From an uncultured Prevotella sp. (GTDB lineage Bacteria; Bacteroidota; Bacteroidia; Bacteroidales; Bacteroidaceae), in contig ONLG01000006.1 in NCBI GenBank assembly GCA_900318625.1, positions 27,953 through 91,952 of the forward strand: a DNA stretch of 64,000 nucleotides. The letters are read 5' to 3'. The position numbers and the translations under genes were made by a program. The notes below the pieces were generated by a model. That model saw only the letters and a list, made by a program, of their open reading frames with translations. It was not told the origin of the DNA and searched no databases. How positions within the stretch are numbered: the first letter of the stretch is position 1; each line of letters starts with the position of its first letter. Shown piece after piece: positions 52,531 through 61,954 of this stretch.

Positions 52531-53616
52531 ATGAAAGAAGCCACCTTGGTGCTCAGCGACGGCACAAGGTTCAAGGGACGCAGCTTCGGCTACGACAAAG
52601 CAGTGGCCGGAGAGGTAGTGTTCAACACGGCAATGATGGGCTATCCCGAGTCGCTCACCGACCCGAGCTATGCCGGACAGCTAATGGTGCTCACCTATCC
52701 GCTGGTGGGCAACTACGGTGTTCCACCCTTCACCATCGAGCCCGACGGCCTGCCCACATTCATGGAAAGCGACCGCATCCATGCCTCGGCTATCATCGTG
52801 GCTGACTACAGCTGCCACTTCTCGCACTGGAACGGCAACGAGAGTCTGGCCTCATGGCTCAAGCGCGAACACGTGCCGGGTCTGACGGGCATCGACACAC
52901 GCCTGCTGACGAAGAAATTGCGCGAGCACGGCGTGATGATGGGCTACATTGAGTTTGCCGACGCAGCCATCGCGCCAGCCCCGTCGATAGAGGATGCAGC
53001 CTACGGAAGCATCAACTGGGTGGAACGGGTATCTACCAAGGACATAATCCGTTACAACGAGGGAGCCGGAAAGAAAGTGGTGCTTGTGGACTGCGGTGTA
53101 AAGGCAAACATCATACGTTGCCTGGTAAACCGCGGAGTGGAAGTTATCCGCGTGCCGTGGAACTACGATTACACTGAGATGGAGTTCGACGGACTCTTCC
53201 TTGCCAACGGTCCCGGCGATCCGGATATGTGCGGCGAGGCTGTCGAAGTGCTGCAACGGCAGATGTCGCGCAGCCGAAAGCCCATCTGCGGAATATGTAT
53301 GGGCAATCAGCTTCTTGCCAAAGCGGGCGGTGCAACGATATACAAGCTGAAGTACGGACACCGTTCCCACAACCAGCCGGTGAGCGAAGTGGGCACCAAC
53401 CGCTGCTATGTCACCTCGCAGAACCACGGCTATGCCGTTGATGCTGCCACGCTGGGCAACGACTGGAGAGAGCTGTTCGTCAACATGAACGACTCTTCCA
53501 ATGAAGGCATACGCCACATAAGCAATCCATGGTTCTCGTCGCAGTTCCACCCGGAAGCGTGCAGCGGCCCCGTAGATACAGAATTCATGTTTGACCGTTT
53601 TATTGAAACGTTATGA
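52531..53616 (+). CDS. carA: Carbamoyl-phosphate synthase small subunit
   Basis: Glutaminase subunit feeding ammonia to CarB for pyrimidine and arginine synthesis. From ATG 52531 (MKEATLVLSDGTRFKGRSFG) the protein is 361 residues; an ATG at 52507 in frame would add eight residues not typical of the family. N-terminal domain with AGEVVFNTAMMGYPESLTDP and a class I amidotransferase with nucleophile CGICMGNQLLA and FHPEA triad segment. Its stop overlaps the carB start (ATGA at 53613), so translation is coupled. Confidence 0.95.
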   Translation: MKEATLVLSDGTRFKGRSFGYDKAVAGEVVFNTAMMGYPESLTDPSYAGQLMVLTYPLVGNYGVPPFTIEPDGLPTFMESDRIHASAIIVADYSCHFSHWNGNESLASWLKREHVPGLTGIDTRLLTKKLREHGVMMGYIEFADAAIAPAPSIEDAAYGSINWVERVSTKDIIRYNEGAGKKVVLVDCGVKANIIRCLVNRGVEVIRVPWNYDYTEMEFDGLFLANGPGDPDMCGEAVEVLQRQMSRSRKPICGICMGNQLLAKAGGATIYKLKYGHRSHNQPVSEVGTNRCYVTSQNHGYAVDAATLGNDWRELFVNMNDSSNEGIRHISNPWFSSQFHPEACSGPVDTEFMFDRFIETL

Positions 53617-56600
53617 GATACGACAACATAAAGAAGGTGCTTCTGCTCGGAAGCGGAGCCCTGAAGATAGGCGAAGCCGGCGAATTTGACTACAGCGGCT
53701 CGCAGGCATTGAAGGCATTGCGCGAAGAGGGGGTGTCTACGGTGCTCATAAACCCCAACATTGCCACCGTGCAAACATCGGAAGGAGTGGCCGACCAGAT
53801 ATATTTCCTGCCCGTTACTCCGTACTTCGTGGAGCGCGTAATTGAGAAAGAGCGACCCGACGGGATACTCCTCGCTTTCGGTGGACAGACCGCGCTGAAC
53901 TGCGGAGTGGAGCTTTACCAGACCGGTGTGCTCGAGAAATACGGGGTAAAGGTGCTCGGCACCCCCGTACAAGCTATCATGGATACCGAAGACCGCGAGC
54001 TTTTCGTGCGCCGATTAGACGAAATCAACGTCAAGACAATCAAGTCGCAAGCCTGCGACAACATCGAACAGGCTCGCAAGGCAGCTGCCGAACTGGGCTA
54101 TCCGGTCATTCTTCGTGCCGCCTACGCACTGGGAGGACTTGGTTCCGGCTTCTGCGACAACGAGCAAGAACTCGACAAACTGGCCGAGAAAGCCTTCTCG
54201 TTCTCGCCTCAGGTGCTGGTTGAGAAGTCGCTGAAAGGCTGGAAAGAGATTGAATACGAGGTGGTGCGCGACCGCTATGACAACTGTATCACGGTCTGCA
54301 ACATGGAGAACTTCGACCCTCTGGGCATCCACACGGGCGAGTCTATCGTCGTTGCGCCCTCTCAAACGCTCACCAATTCGGAATACCACAAGCTTCGCAG
54401 CCTGGCCATACGCATCATCCGCCACATAGGAATCGTGGGAGAGTGCAACGTTCAGTATGCTTTCGACCCACAGTCAGAGGACTACCGCGTCATTGAAGTC
54501 AACGCCCGTCTGTCGCGTTCGTCGGCTTTGGCAAGCAAGGCCACTGGCTATCCTCTTGCGTTCGTGGCCGCAAAGCTCGGCATGGGCTACGGTTTGTTCG
54601 AACTGAAGAACAGTGTCACCAAGACAACGAGTGCTTTCTTCGAGCCTGCACTCGACTATGTGGTGTGCAAGATACCGCGCTGGGACCTGTCTAAGTTCCA
54701 CGGCGTGGACAAGGAACTGGGCTCGTCGATGAAGTCAGTGGGCGAAGTGATGGCCATCGGACGCACCTTCGAGGAAGCCATTCAGAAGGGACTGCGCATG
54801 ATTGGACAAGGTATGCACGGCTTCGTAGAGAACAAGGAACTGAAGATAGCAGACATAGATGCAGCCCTTCGCGAACCAACCGACAAGCGAGTGTTCGTAA
54901 TCTCCAAGGCCATGCACCTCAAGGAGTACGACATAGACCGCATCCACGAACTCACAAAGATTGACCGCTGGTTCCTCTGCAAGCTGAAACACATCATCGA
55001 CATCGACGAACAGCTCAAGGCTACGCGCCCCACCCTGTCATGCAATGGCGGCGAAGCCATGCCGTGGGCCGACATCCAGTCACAGCTCGTGCAGTCGCTG
55101 CTCGACAGCAACATCGACCGCGGGCTGCTCTACGAGGCAAAGGTCTATGGCTTCAGCGACTTCCAGATTGCTCGTGCGATAGGTCTTGAGCAGGCCGTGG
55201 GCAATATGCACCGCGCGATGCTTGTGGTCAGGGAACTCAGAAAGCAGCTGGGCATACTGCCAACAGTGAAGCAGATTGATACGCTTGCTGCCGAATACCC
55301 TGCTCAGACCAACTATCTCTACCTCTCATACCAAGGCTCGCAGTCGGCAGAAAGCAACAGCAGCCAGGCCTGCAACCACGACATTGCCTACGAGAACGAC
55401 GGCAAGAGCGTTGTCGTGCTGGGCTCGGGAGCCTACCGCATAGGCTCTTCGGTGGAGTTCGACTGGTGCGGCGTGCAGGCTCTTGGCACCATACGCAAGA
55501 GCGGCTACCGCCCGGTGATGATCAACTACAACCCCGAGACGGTGTCAACCGACTACGATATGTGCGACCGCCTCTACTTCGACGAGCTCACCTTTGAGCG
55601 CGTCATGGACATCATCGACCTCGAAACGCCCCACGGAGTGATTGTTTCCACCGGCGGACAGATACCTAACAACCTCGCCGTCTACCTCGACGAGCAGAAC
55701 GTAGGCATACTCGGTACGCAGGCAAAGGACATCGACGGTGCCGAAGACCGTGCCAAGTTCTCGCAGATGCTGGGGGAGATTGGCGTGAACCAGCCCGAAT
55801 GGAGCGCACTGACAAGCATGGACGACATCTCGCGCTTCGTCGACCGCGTGGGCTTCCCCGTACTCGTGCGTCCGAGCTATGTGCTCAGCGGTGCAGCCAT
55901 GAACGTGTGCAGCAACCGCGAAGAGCTGGAACGCTTCCTCCGTCTGGCCGCCAACGTGTCTGAAGACCACCCCGTGGTGGTGTCGAAGTTCATCGAGCAC
56001 GCCAAGGAAATAGAGATGGATGCCGTGGCTCAGGGCGGAGAGATACTGGCTTACGCCATCAGCGAGCACATCGAATTTGCCGGAGTACACTCTGGCGACG
56101 CAACGATTCAGTTCCCGCCGCAGAAGCTGTACGTAGAGACAGTGCGCCGAGTGAAACGCATATCGCGTAAGATTGCACGCGCCCTGCACATCAACGGCCC
56201 GTTCAACATACAGTTCATGGCACGCGACAACGACATCCTCGTCATCGAGTGCAACCTGCGCGCAAGCCGCTCGTTCCCATTCGTGAGCAAGGTTCTCAAG
56301 CTGAACTTCATCGATCTGGCAACAAGGGTGATGCTCGGACAGACTGTCGAGAAGCCGTCGAAGAACCTTTTCGACCTCGACTACGTTGGCATCAAGGCCA
56401 GTCAGTTCTCGTTTAACCGCCTGCAAAAGGCCGACCCGGTGCTGGGAGTGGATATGTCGTCTACCGGCGAGGTCGGTTGTCTGGGCGACGACACCAATAC
56501 CGCACTGCTCAAGGCTATGCTCTCAGTGGGCCATCGCATTCCCGAGAAGAACATCCTGCTCTCCACGGGAGGCACTAAGCAGAAAGCCGGTATGCTCGAC

Positions 56601-56990
56601 GCAGCCCGACAGCTCGTTGCCAACGGCTACAAGATATTTGCCACGGGCGGAACGTCGAAGTTCCTCACCGACAACGGCATCGCCAACACCCTCGTGCTGT
56701 GGCCGAGCGACAAGGCCGAGGCCGAACAGAACGCTGCCGACGCCACCGATGCAGCCAGCAAGCCGCTCTATGCTCTGGACCTTCTCCACGAGCGAAAGAT
56801 CGACATGGTGGTCAACATACCTAAGGACCTGACACCACGCGAGCTCACCAACGGCTACAAGATACGCCGTGCAGCCATCGACCTTAACATCCCGCTGATT
56901 ACAAACTCGCGTCTGGCGAGTGCCTTCATCAATGCTTTCTGCACCGTAGACATTGCCGACATCGACATAAAAGCATGGGGTGAATATTGA
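53613..56990 (+). CDS. carB: Carbamoyl-phosphate synthase large subunit
   Basis: The 1125-residue synthetase subunit with two homologous ATP-grasp halves: LLLGSGALKIGEAGEFDYSG at the N-terminus and VVLGSGAYRIGSSVEFDWCG near residue 600, separated by the oligomerisation domain. A C-terminal MGS-like allosteric domain begins near 980 (NILLSTGGTKQKAGMLDAAR). It is somewhat longer than the E. coli protein (1073), partly from an insertion near 570-590 (QSAESNSSQACNHD). Operon carA-carB. Confidence 0.97.
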   Translation: MRYDNIKKVLLLGSGALKIGEAGEFDYSGSQALKALREEGVSTVLINPNIATVQTSEGVADQIYFLPVTPYFVERVIEKERPDGILLAFGGQTALNCGVELYQTGVLEKYGVKVLGTPVQAIMDTEDRELFVRRLDEINVKTIKSQACDNIEQARKAAAELGYPVILRAAYALGGLGSGFCDNEQELDKLAEKAFSFSPQVLVEKSLKGWKEIEYEVVRDRYDNCITVCNMENFDPLGIHTGESIVVAPSQTLTNSEYHKLRSLAIRIIRHIGIVGECNVQYAFDPQSEDYRVIEVNARLSRSSALASKATGYPLAFVAAKLGMGYGLFELKNSVTKTTSAFFEPALDYVVCKIPRWDLSKFHGVDKELGSSMKSVGEVMAIGRTFEEAIQKGLRMIGQGMHGFVENKELKIADIDAALREPTDKRVFVISKAMHLKEYDIDRIHELTKIDRWFLCKLKHIIDIDEQLKATRPTLSCNGGEAMPWADIQSQLVQSLLDSNIDRGLLYEAKVYGFSDFQIARAIGLEQAVGNMHRAMLVVRELRKQLGILPTVKQIDTLAAEYPAQTNYLYLSYQGSQSAESNSSQACNHDIAYENDGKSVVVLGSGAYRIGSSVEFDWCGVQALGTIRKSGYRPVMINYNPETVSTDYDMCDRLYFDELTFERVMDIIDLETPHGVIVSTGGQIPNNLAVYLDEQNVGILGTQAKDIDGAEDRAKFSQMLGEIGVNQPEWSALTSMDDISRFVDRVGFPVLVRPSYVLSGAAMNVCSNREELERFLRLAANVSEDHPVVVSKFIEHAKEIEMDAVAQGGEILAYAISEHIEFAGVHSGDATIQFPPQKLYVETVRRVKRISRKIARALHINGPFNIQFMARDNDILVIECNLRASRSFPFVSKVLKLNFIDLATRVMLGQTVEKPSKNLFDLDYVGIKASQFSFNRLQKADPVLGVDMSSTGEVGCLGDDTNTALLKAMLSVGHRIPEKNILLSTGGTKQKAGMLDAARQLVANGYKIFATGGTSKFLTDNGIANTLVLWPSDKAEAEQNAADATDAASKPLYALDLLHERKIDMVVNIPKDLTPRELTNGYKIRRAAIDLNIPLITNSRLASAFINAFCTVDIADIDIKAWGEY

Positions 56991-57029
56991 TTTCAAGCAC
57001 AACAAGCTTACTTACAGAAGTGAGCAGTG

Positions 57030-57077
57030 AAACGGTTAGGGGTGAGAGGATGGTTTCCTCGTTGCTCCTAACCGTTT
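57030..57077 (+). terminator. Terminator hairpin after carB
   Basis: AAACGGTTAGG pairs with CCTAACCGTTT, with an inner GAGGA/TCCTC stem. The preceding GAAGTGAGCAGTGA also occurs before the hairpin at 2458. Confidence 0.7.
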
Positions 57078-57326
57078 GATTTGTATCTAAGGAGATTGGG
57101 AGATTACAAGTTTCCTGTTGCTTCTTGGCACTCCCAACCAACCAGGAACCTCCCTCTCACCCCTCCCCCACTCACCTCTAACCCCTATAGAAAGCCCCTT
57201 TCCGCATAAGCTTAATGTCTTTTAAAAACAGTAAAACTTTTGTCATTATGTCTTAAAATACGGAAAGTGTGTGTTAAATTGAGATAAAGTTACGCAGCTA
57301 TTTTACTTCATAACGTTTTTTGCTTC

Positions 57327-57334
57327 TATATTTG
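57327..57334 (+). promoter_or_regulatory. -7 box of the HtrA-type gene
   Basis: TATATTTG, exact TAnnTTTG, about 45 nt before the start codon. Confidence 0.5.
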
Positions 57335-57378
57335 CACCGCTAATCAACGCCAATACAACAATAAAAACATAAAAACAA

Positions 57379-58839
57379 ATGACAATGAAGAAATTAGTAA
57401 ACATCTTGCTTGGTGCATCGTGCATCGTTGCACTGGCCTTCTCCACAGGAGCTTTCATCAAGGTTAATGCAGCCAAGGCTGCTCCCGTAGCCGGACAACC
57501 CGTCGACCTCACCTATGCCGCCGAGAAAGCTCTGCCTGCTGTGGTGCATATCAAGTATGTGCAGAACTCTAAGGTGAAGACCGTAGAGGTGCAGGACGAC
57601 CCCTTCGGAGGCTTCTTCTCCGACCCCTTCGGCTTCTTCGGCAATCCCGGCGGTGGCACACAGCGCCGTCAGGTGCAGACTCCCAAGCGCGAAGCAACGG
57701 GTAGCGGCGTGATCATCTCTGCCGACGGATACATCGTAACGAACAATCACGTGGTGGAGGGAGCCGACGAACTCACCGTCACTCTCAACGACAACAGCGA
57801 GTATTCGGCACGTATCATCGGCACCGACAAGACTACCGACCTCGCCCTCATCAAGGTTTCGGCTAAGAACCTGCCCACTCTGCCCATCGGCGACAGCGAC
57901 AAGCTGAAGGTTGGCGAATGGGTTTTGGCCGTGGGCAACCCCTTCAACCTTAGCTCTACGGTGACAGCTGGCATCGTTAGTGCCAAGGCGCGCTCGCTCG
58001 GAGCCAACGGAGTGGAGAGCTTCATACAGACCGATGCGGCCATCAACGCAGGAAACTCGGGCGGCGCACTGGTCAACACGTCGGGCGAACTGGTCGGCAT
58101 CAACGCCATGCTCTACTCTAAGACCGGTTCCTACAGCGGCTACGGCTTCGCCATACCTACCACAATTATGAACAAAGTGGTAGAAGACCTGAAGAAGTAT
58201 GGCAGCGTGCAGCGTGCAGTGCTCGACATTCAGGGACAGGATGTCCACAACTACATCGACATGCAGAAGGAAAAGGGCGAGAAGGTTGACCTCGGAACAA
58301 ACAACGGTATCTACATCGCCAAGGTCAACGACGGTGGTGCCGGTGAGGCCGCAGGGCTGAAAGAGGGCGACGTAATCACCAAGGTCGACGACAAGAACGT
58401 GTCAAAGATGGCCGAACTGCAGGAGTACCTGAACAGCAAGCGCCCCGGCGACAAGATCTCCATCACCTATCTGCGCAACAAGAAGAGCATCACCAAGACC
58501 GTGACACTGAAGAACGCACAGGGCACAACACAGGTGCTGAAGGCAGCCGATGCCGACCTGCTGGGCGGTTACTTCAAGGAGATTACCGACAAGCAGAAGG
58601 AAGAGCTTGGCATCAACTACGGAATAGAGGTTGTCAAGGTTGGCGACGGCGCACTCAAGGAGAGCGGCATAGGCAAGGGATTCATCATCCAGGTGGCCAA
58701 CGAGCAGCCCGTAAGGTCGGTTGACGACTTCCAGAAGATTGTTAAAGATGCTTCTACGAGCAAAGACCCGGTAGTGCTCGTGCGCGGAATGTACCCAACC
58801 GGCAAGCGTGCATACAAGGTTATCCAGCTCAGCGAATAG
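57379..58839 (+). CDS. degP: Do-family (HtrA/DegP) periplasmic serine protease
   Basis: Periplasmic quality-control protease/chaperone. The 486-residue protein has a signal peptide (LLGASCIVALAFSTGAF), a Gly/Phe-rich loop typical of Bacteroidetes DegP (DPFGGFFSDPFGFFGNPG), and a trypsin-like domain with His in VTNNHVVEGAD, Asp in KTTDLALIKV and Ser in NAGNSGGALVN. Two PDZ domains follow (around GGAGEAAGLKEGDVITKVDD and ESGIGKGFIIQVANEQPV). Start is MTMKKL at 57379 or MKKL at 57385. Monocistronic with a strong terminator. Confidence 0.95.
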   Translation: MTMKKLVNILLGASCIVALAFSTGAFIKVNAAKAAPVAGQPVDLTYAAEKALPAVVHIKYVQNSKVKTVEVQDDPFGGFFSDPFGFFGNPGGGTQRRQVQTPKREATGSGVIISADGYIVTNNHVVEGADELTVTLNDNSEYSARIIGTDKTTDLALIKVSAKNLPTLPIGDSDKLKVGEWVLAVGNPFNLSSTVTAGIVSAKARSLGANGVESFIQTDAAINAGNSGGALVNTSGELVGINAMLYSKTGSYSGYGFAIPTTIMNKVVEDLKKYGSVQRAVLDIQGQDVHNYIDMQKEKGEKVDLGTNNGIYIAKVNDGGAGEAAGLKEGDVITKVDDKNVSKMAELQEYLNSKRPGDKISITYLRNKKSITKTVTLKNAQGTTQVLKAADADLLGGYFKEITDKQKEELGINYGIEVVKVGDGALKESGIGKGFIIQVANEQPVRSVDDFQKIVKDASTSKDPVVLVRGMYPTGKRAYKVIQLSE

Positions 58840-58888
58840 GCAACGCCTCGCCAGCAAACACTCTACATTAAGCTACGAGGAGAACAAC

Positions 58889-58922
58889 AGCCCTGCTGCA
58901 ATTCGGTTGCAGCAGGGCTTTC
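58889..58922 (+). terminator. Terminator of degP
   Basis: Perfect 13-bp stem AGCCCTGCTGCAA/TTGCAGCAGGGCT with a 5-nt loop, then TTTCTCT. Confidence 0.88.
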
Positions 58923-58940
58923 TCTATGCTAAGGCAAAGT

Positions 58941-59021
58941 AATATGGGTCATATTACTGACCAATATGGGCCATATTACTGACCAATATGGGCCATATTA
59001 CCGACCAATATGGGCCATATT
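58941..59021. repeat. 22-bp palindrome tandem array, locus 4 (4 units)
   Basis: Units start at 58941, 58963, 58985 and 59007. Preceded by GGCAAAGT, as locus 2 is preceded by AGCAAAGT. Confidence 0.9.
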
Positions 59022-59026
59022 ACAAG

Positions 59027-59061
59027 CCCACCCCCTGCCCCTCCCCAAGGGAGGGGGGCTT
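59027..59061. repeat. C-run/G-run stem-loop
   Basis: CACCCCCTGCCCCTCCCC followed by AAGGGAGGGGGG; same module as near 22291-22318, again directly beside a palindrome array and upstream of rpoD. Confidence 0.65.
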
Positions 59062-59093
59062 TGTCTGGGTTTGTAAACAAAAGTTTATCATTA

Positions 59094-59125
59094 TTTGTAC
59101 GTATGAGAAAAATAGTTTAAATTTG
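59094..59125 (+). promoter_or_regulatory. rpoD promoter
   Basis: TTTG at 59094-59097, 20-nt spacer, TAAATTTG at 59118-59125; leader about 18-20 nt. Confidence 0.72.
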
Positions 59126-59149
59126 CAAAAGCTTTAAACAAAACTAACC

Positions 59150-60013
59150 ATGAGACAGCTGAAAATCACCAAATCAATTACCAACCGCGAGAGCGCCTCG
59201 CTTGACAAATACCTTCAAGAGATAGGCCACGAGGAGTTGCTGTCGGTTGAAGAGGAGGTGGAGCTGGCCGGACGCATACGCAAAGGCGACCGCAAAGCTC
59301 TTGAGAAACTCACCAAAGCCAACTTGCGCTTTGTCGTTTCGGTGGCAAAGCAATATCAGAACCAGGGCCTGAGCCTGCCTGACCTTATCAACGAGGGCAA
59401 TCTGGGGTTGATAAAGGCAGCTGAAAAGTTCGACGAGACGCGCGGCTTCAAGTTCATCTCGTATGCCGTATGGTGGATTCGCCAGAGCATACTCCAAGCC
59501 ATTGCCGAGCAGAGCCGCATAGTGAGGCTGCCGCTGAACCAAGTTGGCTCGGTGAACAAGATAAACCGTGCGCTCAACAAGTTCGAGCAGGAGCACGAAC
59601 GCCGCCCAAGCGTCGACGAGATTGCCGAGACCACCGACCTGCCCGAGGACAAGATAGCCGATGCCATGAACGCTAACACGCGCCACGTATCGGTTGACGC
59701 GCCCTTCGTCGACGGCGACGACAACAGCCTTCTCGACATTCTGACCAACAACGATGCGCCTATGGCCGACAACGAGCTTGTCAAGCAGAGCCTCCAGACC
59801 GAGATAAGCCGCGCCCTTCAGCTGCTCAACGAGCGCGAGCGCAACATCATCGAAGCTTTCTTCGGCATCAACCAGCCCGAGCTGACCCTCGAGGAGATTG
59901 GCAACAAATACGGTCTGACGCGCGAACGGGTAAGGCAAATCAAGGAGAAAGCCATACGCCGGCTGCGCAATCACACCAAGAACAAGATGCTGAAAGCCTA
60001 TCTGGGACAGTAG
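59150..60013 (+). CDS. rpoD: Primary RNA polymerase sigma factor (Bacteroidetes type)
   Basis: The housekeeping sigma factor, 287 residues, lacking the long region 1.1 of E. coli RpoD. Region 1.2 ([20 protein letters not shown]), region 2 with [40 protein letters not shown] and [20 protein letters not shown], region 3, and region 4 ([20 protein letters not shown]) are all present. This protein reads the TAnnTTTG promoters listed here. Head of a same-strand run; the secreted-protein/HprK-like operon begins 50 nt after its stop with no terminator between. Confidence 0.95.
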   Translation: MRQLKITKSITNRESASLDKYLQEIGHEELLSVEEEVELAGRIRKGDRKALEKLTKANLRFVVSVAKQYQNQGLSLPDLINEGNLGLIKAAEKFDETRGFKFISYAVWWIRQSILQAIAEQSRIVRLPLNQVGSVNKINRALNKFEQEHERRPSVDEIAETTDLPEDKIADAMNANTRHVSVDAPFVDGDDNSLLDILTNNDAPMADNELVKQSLQTEISRALQLLNERERNIIEAFFGINQPELTLEEIGNKYGLTRERVRQIKEKAIRRLRNHTKNKMLKAYLGQ

Positions 60014-60063
60014 CTCCGGGGCTGGCAGCACAACCATTTACTTTAAACAACAGAACAGAGAGA

Positions 60064-60510
60064 ATGAGAATACTCAGAACCATCATCGCTCTGATGCTGC
60101 TCACGGTAGCAGCAGGCAGCGCGACGGCTCAGACACTGAAAGCCCAGAAGGTGTATATGTTCGGCTTTTCGTTATCGTTCAACGACTCGACAGTCTATCT
60201 GACACACATCCAGGAGGTGCCCAACTGCTACGTCAACGAGAAGAGCAATATGCTCGTCAGCCGCGGAGAGTACTCCAGCCAGCTGCGCCACTATCTGCGC
60301 ACACGCGGCAACCAGTCGCCCACCTGCATCACATTCTGGTCTACTGACCGCAGGAAGATAGACAAGAAATACGCTAACATACGCACCAAATATATCGACA
60401 AGGCGAAAATCAAGTATGATATCCGCTACGTGAAAGACGACGAGTTCCACTACACCGCAGTGCCGCTGGCCAACAACGGCAATGCCGCTGCAACCACCAA
60501 AGGCAAATGA
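60064..60510 (+). CDS. Small secreted protein of unknown function
   Basis: A 148-residue protein with signal peptide (ILRTIIALMLLTVAAGSATAQ). The mature part begins TLKAQKVYMFGFSLSFNDST, includes VYLTHIQEVPNCYVNEKSN and SYQ/SSQLRHYLRTRG-type segments, and has a basic middle (DRRKIDKKYANIRTKYIDKA) and a low-complexity end (NNGNAAATTKGK). I do not recognise a family. It overlaps the next gene by 4 nt (ATGA at 60507), which ties it to the kinase-like gene. It could be a substrate of the downstream kinase/peptidase genes or simply a neighbour. Confidence 0.75.
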   Translation: MRILRTIIALMLLTVAAGSATAQTLKAQKVYMFGFSLSFNDSTVYLTHIQEVPNCYVNEKSNMLVSRGEYSSQLRHYLRTRGNQSPTCITFWSTDRRKIDKKYANIRTKYIDKAKIKYDIRYVKDDEFHYTAVPLANNGNAAATTKGK

Positions 60511-61403
60511 GCAAGGAAGTACATCTGTTCCGTGTGGCCGAACTCAACGTGCGCATTGAGATTGCCGATGCCGACGTCAACTCGATAAGCCTGCTGAAGT
60601 CGTTTGAGCCGTTCCGAGTGGACAGCCACGAGGGCGAGGAAGTGTTTCTCACATTCATCGTCGACGACACCACCCAGCCCATCGAGAAGAGTCGCCGCAA
60701 GCGCATCAGGAGCTTCGAAACCGGAAACGGCTACACCATAGTAGACTGTGTAGACGACGGCGGCTACCAGTTCATCATCAAAGACCTGCAAAGCTATGAG
60801 TGCGGGCTGCTCGTTACGAACAGCAATTTCAGCATTTGCAGGTGCGCACTCAACGGCAATTTCGATATGCGACGGTTCGGAGTGAACAACGCCATGATGC
60901 TTGCCTTCGCCTTTGCAGGCAGCTTCCGCCACGCCTTGCTTGTCCATGCCTCGCTTGTTCGCTACGACGGCTACGGCTATGCCTTCATAGCCAAGAGCGG
61001 AACGGGCAAGAGCACACAGGTGAGTATGTGGTTGCGCCACATTCCCGGGTGCGACCTGATGAACGACGACAACCCCGTGATAAGGATAATCGACGGTCAG
61101 GCATGGATCTACGGCTCTCCGTGGAGCGGTAAGACACCCTGCTACCGCAACATCAAGGCCCGTCTCGGCGCAGTGACACGCATCGACCGCGCACCGGCCA
61201 ACAGCATCGACAAGCTCCAAGCGCTTGAGGCGTTCGCCTCGTTTCTGCCCTCGTGCTCGTCGATGAAGTGGGACGGAGTAATCTATAACAACATCTGCGA
61301 CGCAGTGACAGAGGTTGTCGAGACCACAGGAATATACACCTTGCACTGCCTTCCCAACAAAGAGGCTGCCGAGGTGTGCTTCAATGCAATAACCAAACAC
61401 TAA
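60507..61403 (+). CDS. HPr kinase-like protein
   Basis: A 298-residue protein whose C-terminal half matches the HPr kinase/phosphorylase fold: His and P-loop in LLVHASLVRYDGYGYAFIAK then SGTGKST (about residues 164-176), the acidic pair in LMNDDNPVI, and a loop YGSPWSGKTPCYRN where HPr kinase has its signature. The N-terminal 130 residues are a separate, family-poor domain. No PTS HPr gene is near. Close relatives in lasso-peptide and HPr-rel-A gene sets phosphorylate peptides or act with PqqD-like proteins, and a PqqD-like gene lies two genes downstream. Substrate unknown. Confidence 0.8.
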   Translation: MSKEVHLFRVAELNVRIEIADADVNSISLLKSFEPFRVDSHEGEEVFLTFIVDDTTQPIEKSRRKRIRSFETGNGYTIVDCVDDGGYQFIIKDLQSYECGLLVTNSNFSICRCALNGNFDMRRFGVNNAMMLAFAFAGSFRHALLVHASLVRYDGYGYAFIAKSGTGKSTQVSMWLRHIPGCDLMNDDNPVIRIIDGQAWIYGSPWSGKTPCYRNIKARLGAVTRIDRAPANSIDKLQALEAFASFLPSCSSMKWDGVIYNNICDAVTEVVETTGIYTLHCLPNKEAAEVCFNAITKH

Positions 61404-61407
61404 TCCA

Positions 61408-61932
61408 ATGACGGCGGAACATAACCAGAATAAAATAGACACTAAGGCACTGATAGCCATAAAGGGCTACTCGGAGATACAGTTTTCCAATGCCGAGTTC
61501 CTGCCAGAAGTGGTTCGCCTGCTGCACGAGGGCCACACAGTCACCTTGAGGCTGCGCGGGTTCTCCATGAGGCCCTTCCTCGAGGACAACCGCGACCGCG
61601 CCATACTGACCATGGTAGACCATCCGAAGGTGGGCGACCCCGTATTGGCTGAAGTAGGGCCGCGACACTTCGTGCTTCACCGCATCATAAAGATCGAAGG
61701 CGATATCGTCACGCTGCAAGGCGACGGCAACCTGGGCATCGAAAGATGCCGGCGCCGGGATGTGCAGGCCTCTGTGATAGGCTTCTACCGCAAGGGACGC
61801 GACACGCTCGACCTCATATCAGGCCGCAAATGGAAAACTTATTCATGGATATGGATGCACCTGACGCCGGTGCGCAGATACCTGCTGGCCTTCTACAGAC
61901 GCATCTGGATGCCACTCTTCGGCCCGGCATAG
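61408..61932 (+). CDS. S24/S26-type peptidase, ER-signal-peptidase-like
   Basis: A 174-residue protein with the S26 nucleophile box LRLRGFSMRPFLEDNRDRAI (Ser about residue 53). Where bacterial signal peptidase I has its catalytic Lys it has FVLHRIIKI (His about 90), followed by LQGDGNLG: the Ser-His-Asp arrangement of the ER/SipW/archaeal subtype. There is no N-terminal membrane anchor; instead the C-terminus is aromatic and basic (YSWIWMHLTPVRRYLLAFYR) and could bind membranes. It starts 4 nt after the kinase-like gene. Likely role: cleavage of a peptide or protein matured by this operon. Confidence 0.8.
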   Translation: MTAEHNQNKIDTKALIAIKGYSEIQFSNAEFLPEVVRLLHEGHTVTLRLRGFSMRPFLEDNRDRAILTMVDHPKVGDPVLAEVGPRHFVLHRIIKIEGDIVTLQGDGNLGIERCRRRDVQASVIGFYRKGRDTLDLISGRKWKTYSWIWMHLTPVRRYLLAFYRRIWMPLFGPA

Positions 61933-61954
61933 AACTAAAAGAACAACAAAGACT

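Larger units (their letters stand above)
56991..57378. other. Intergenic region between carB and the HtrA-type gene
   Basis: Holds a composite terminator hairpin and, at about 57150-57180, pyrimidine-rich words (CCTCTCACCCC) complementary in style to the hairpin's GGGGTGAGAGG. A+T-rich promoter region at 57200-57340. No gene seen. Confidence 0.55.
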
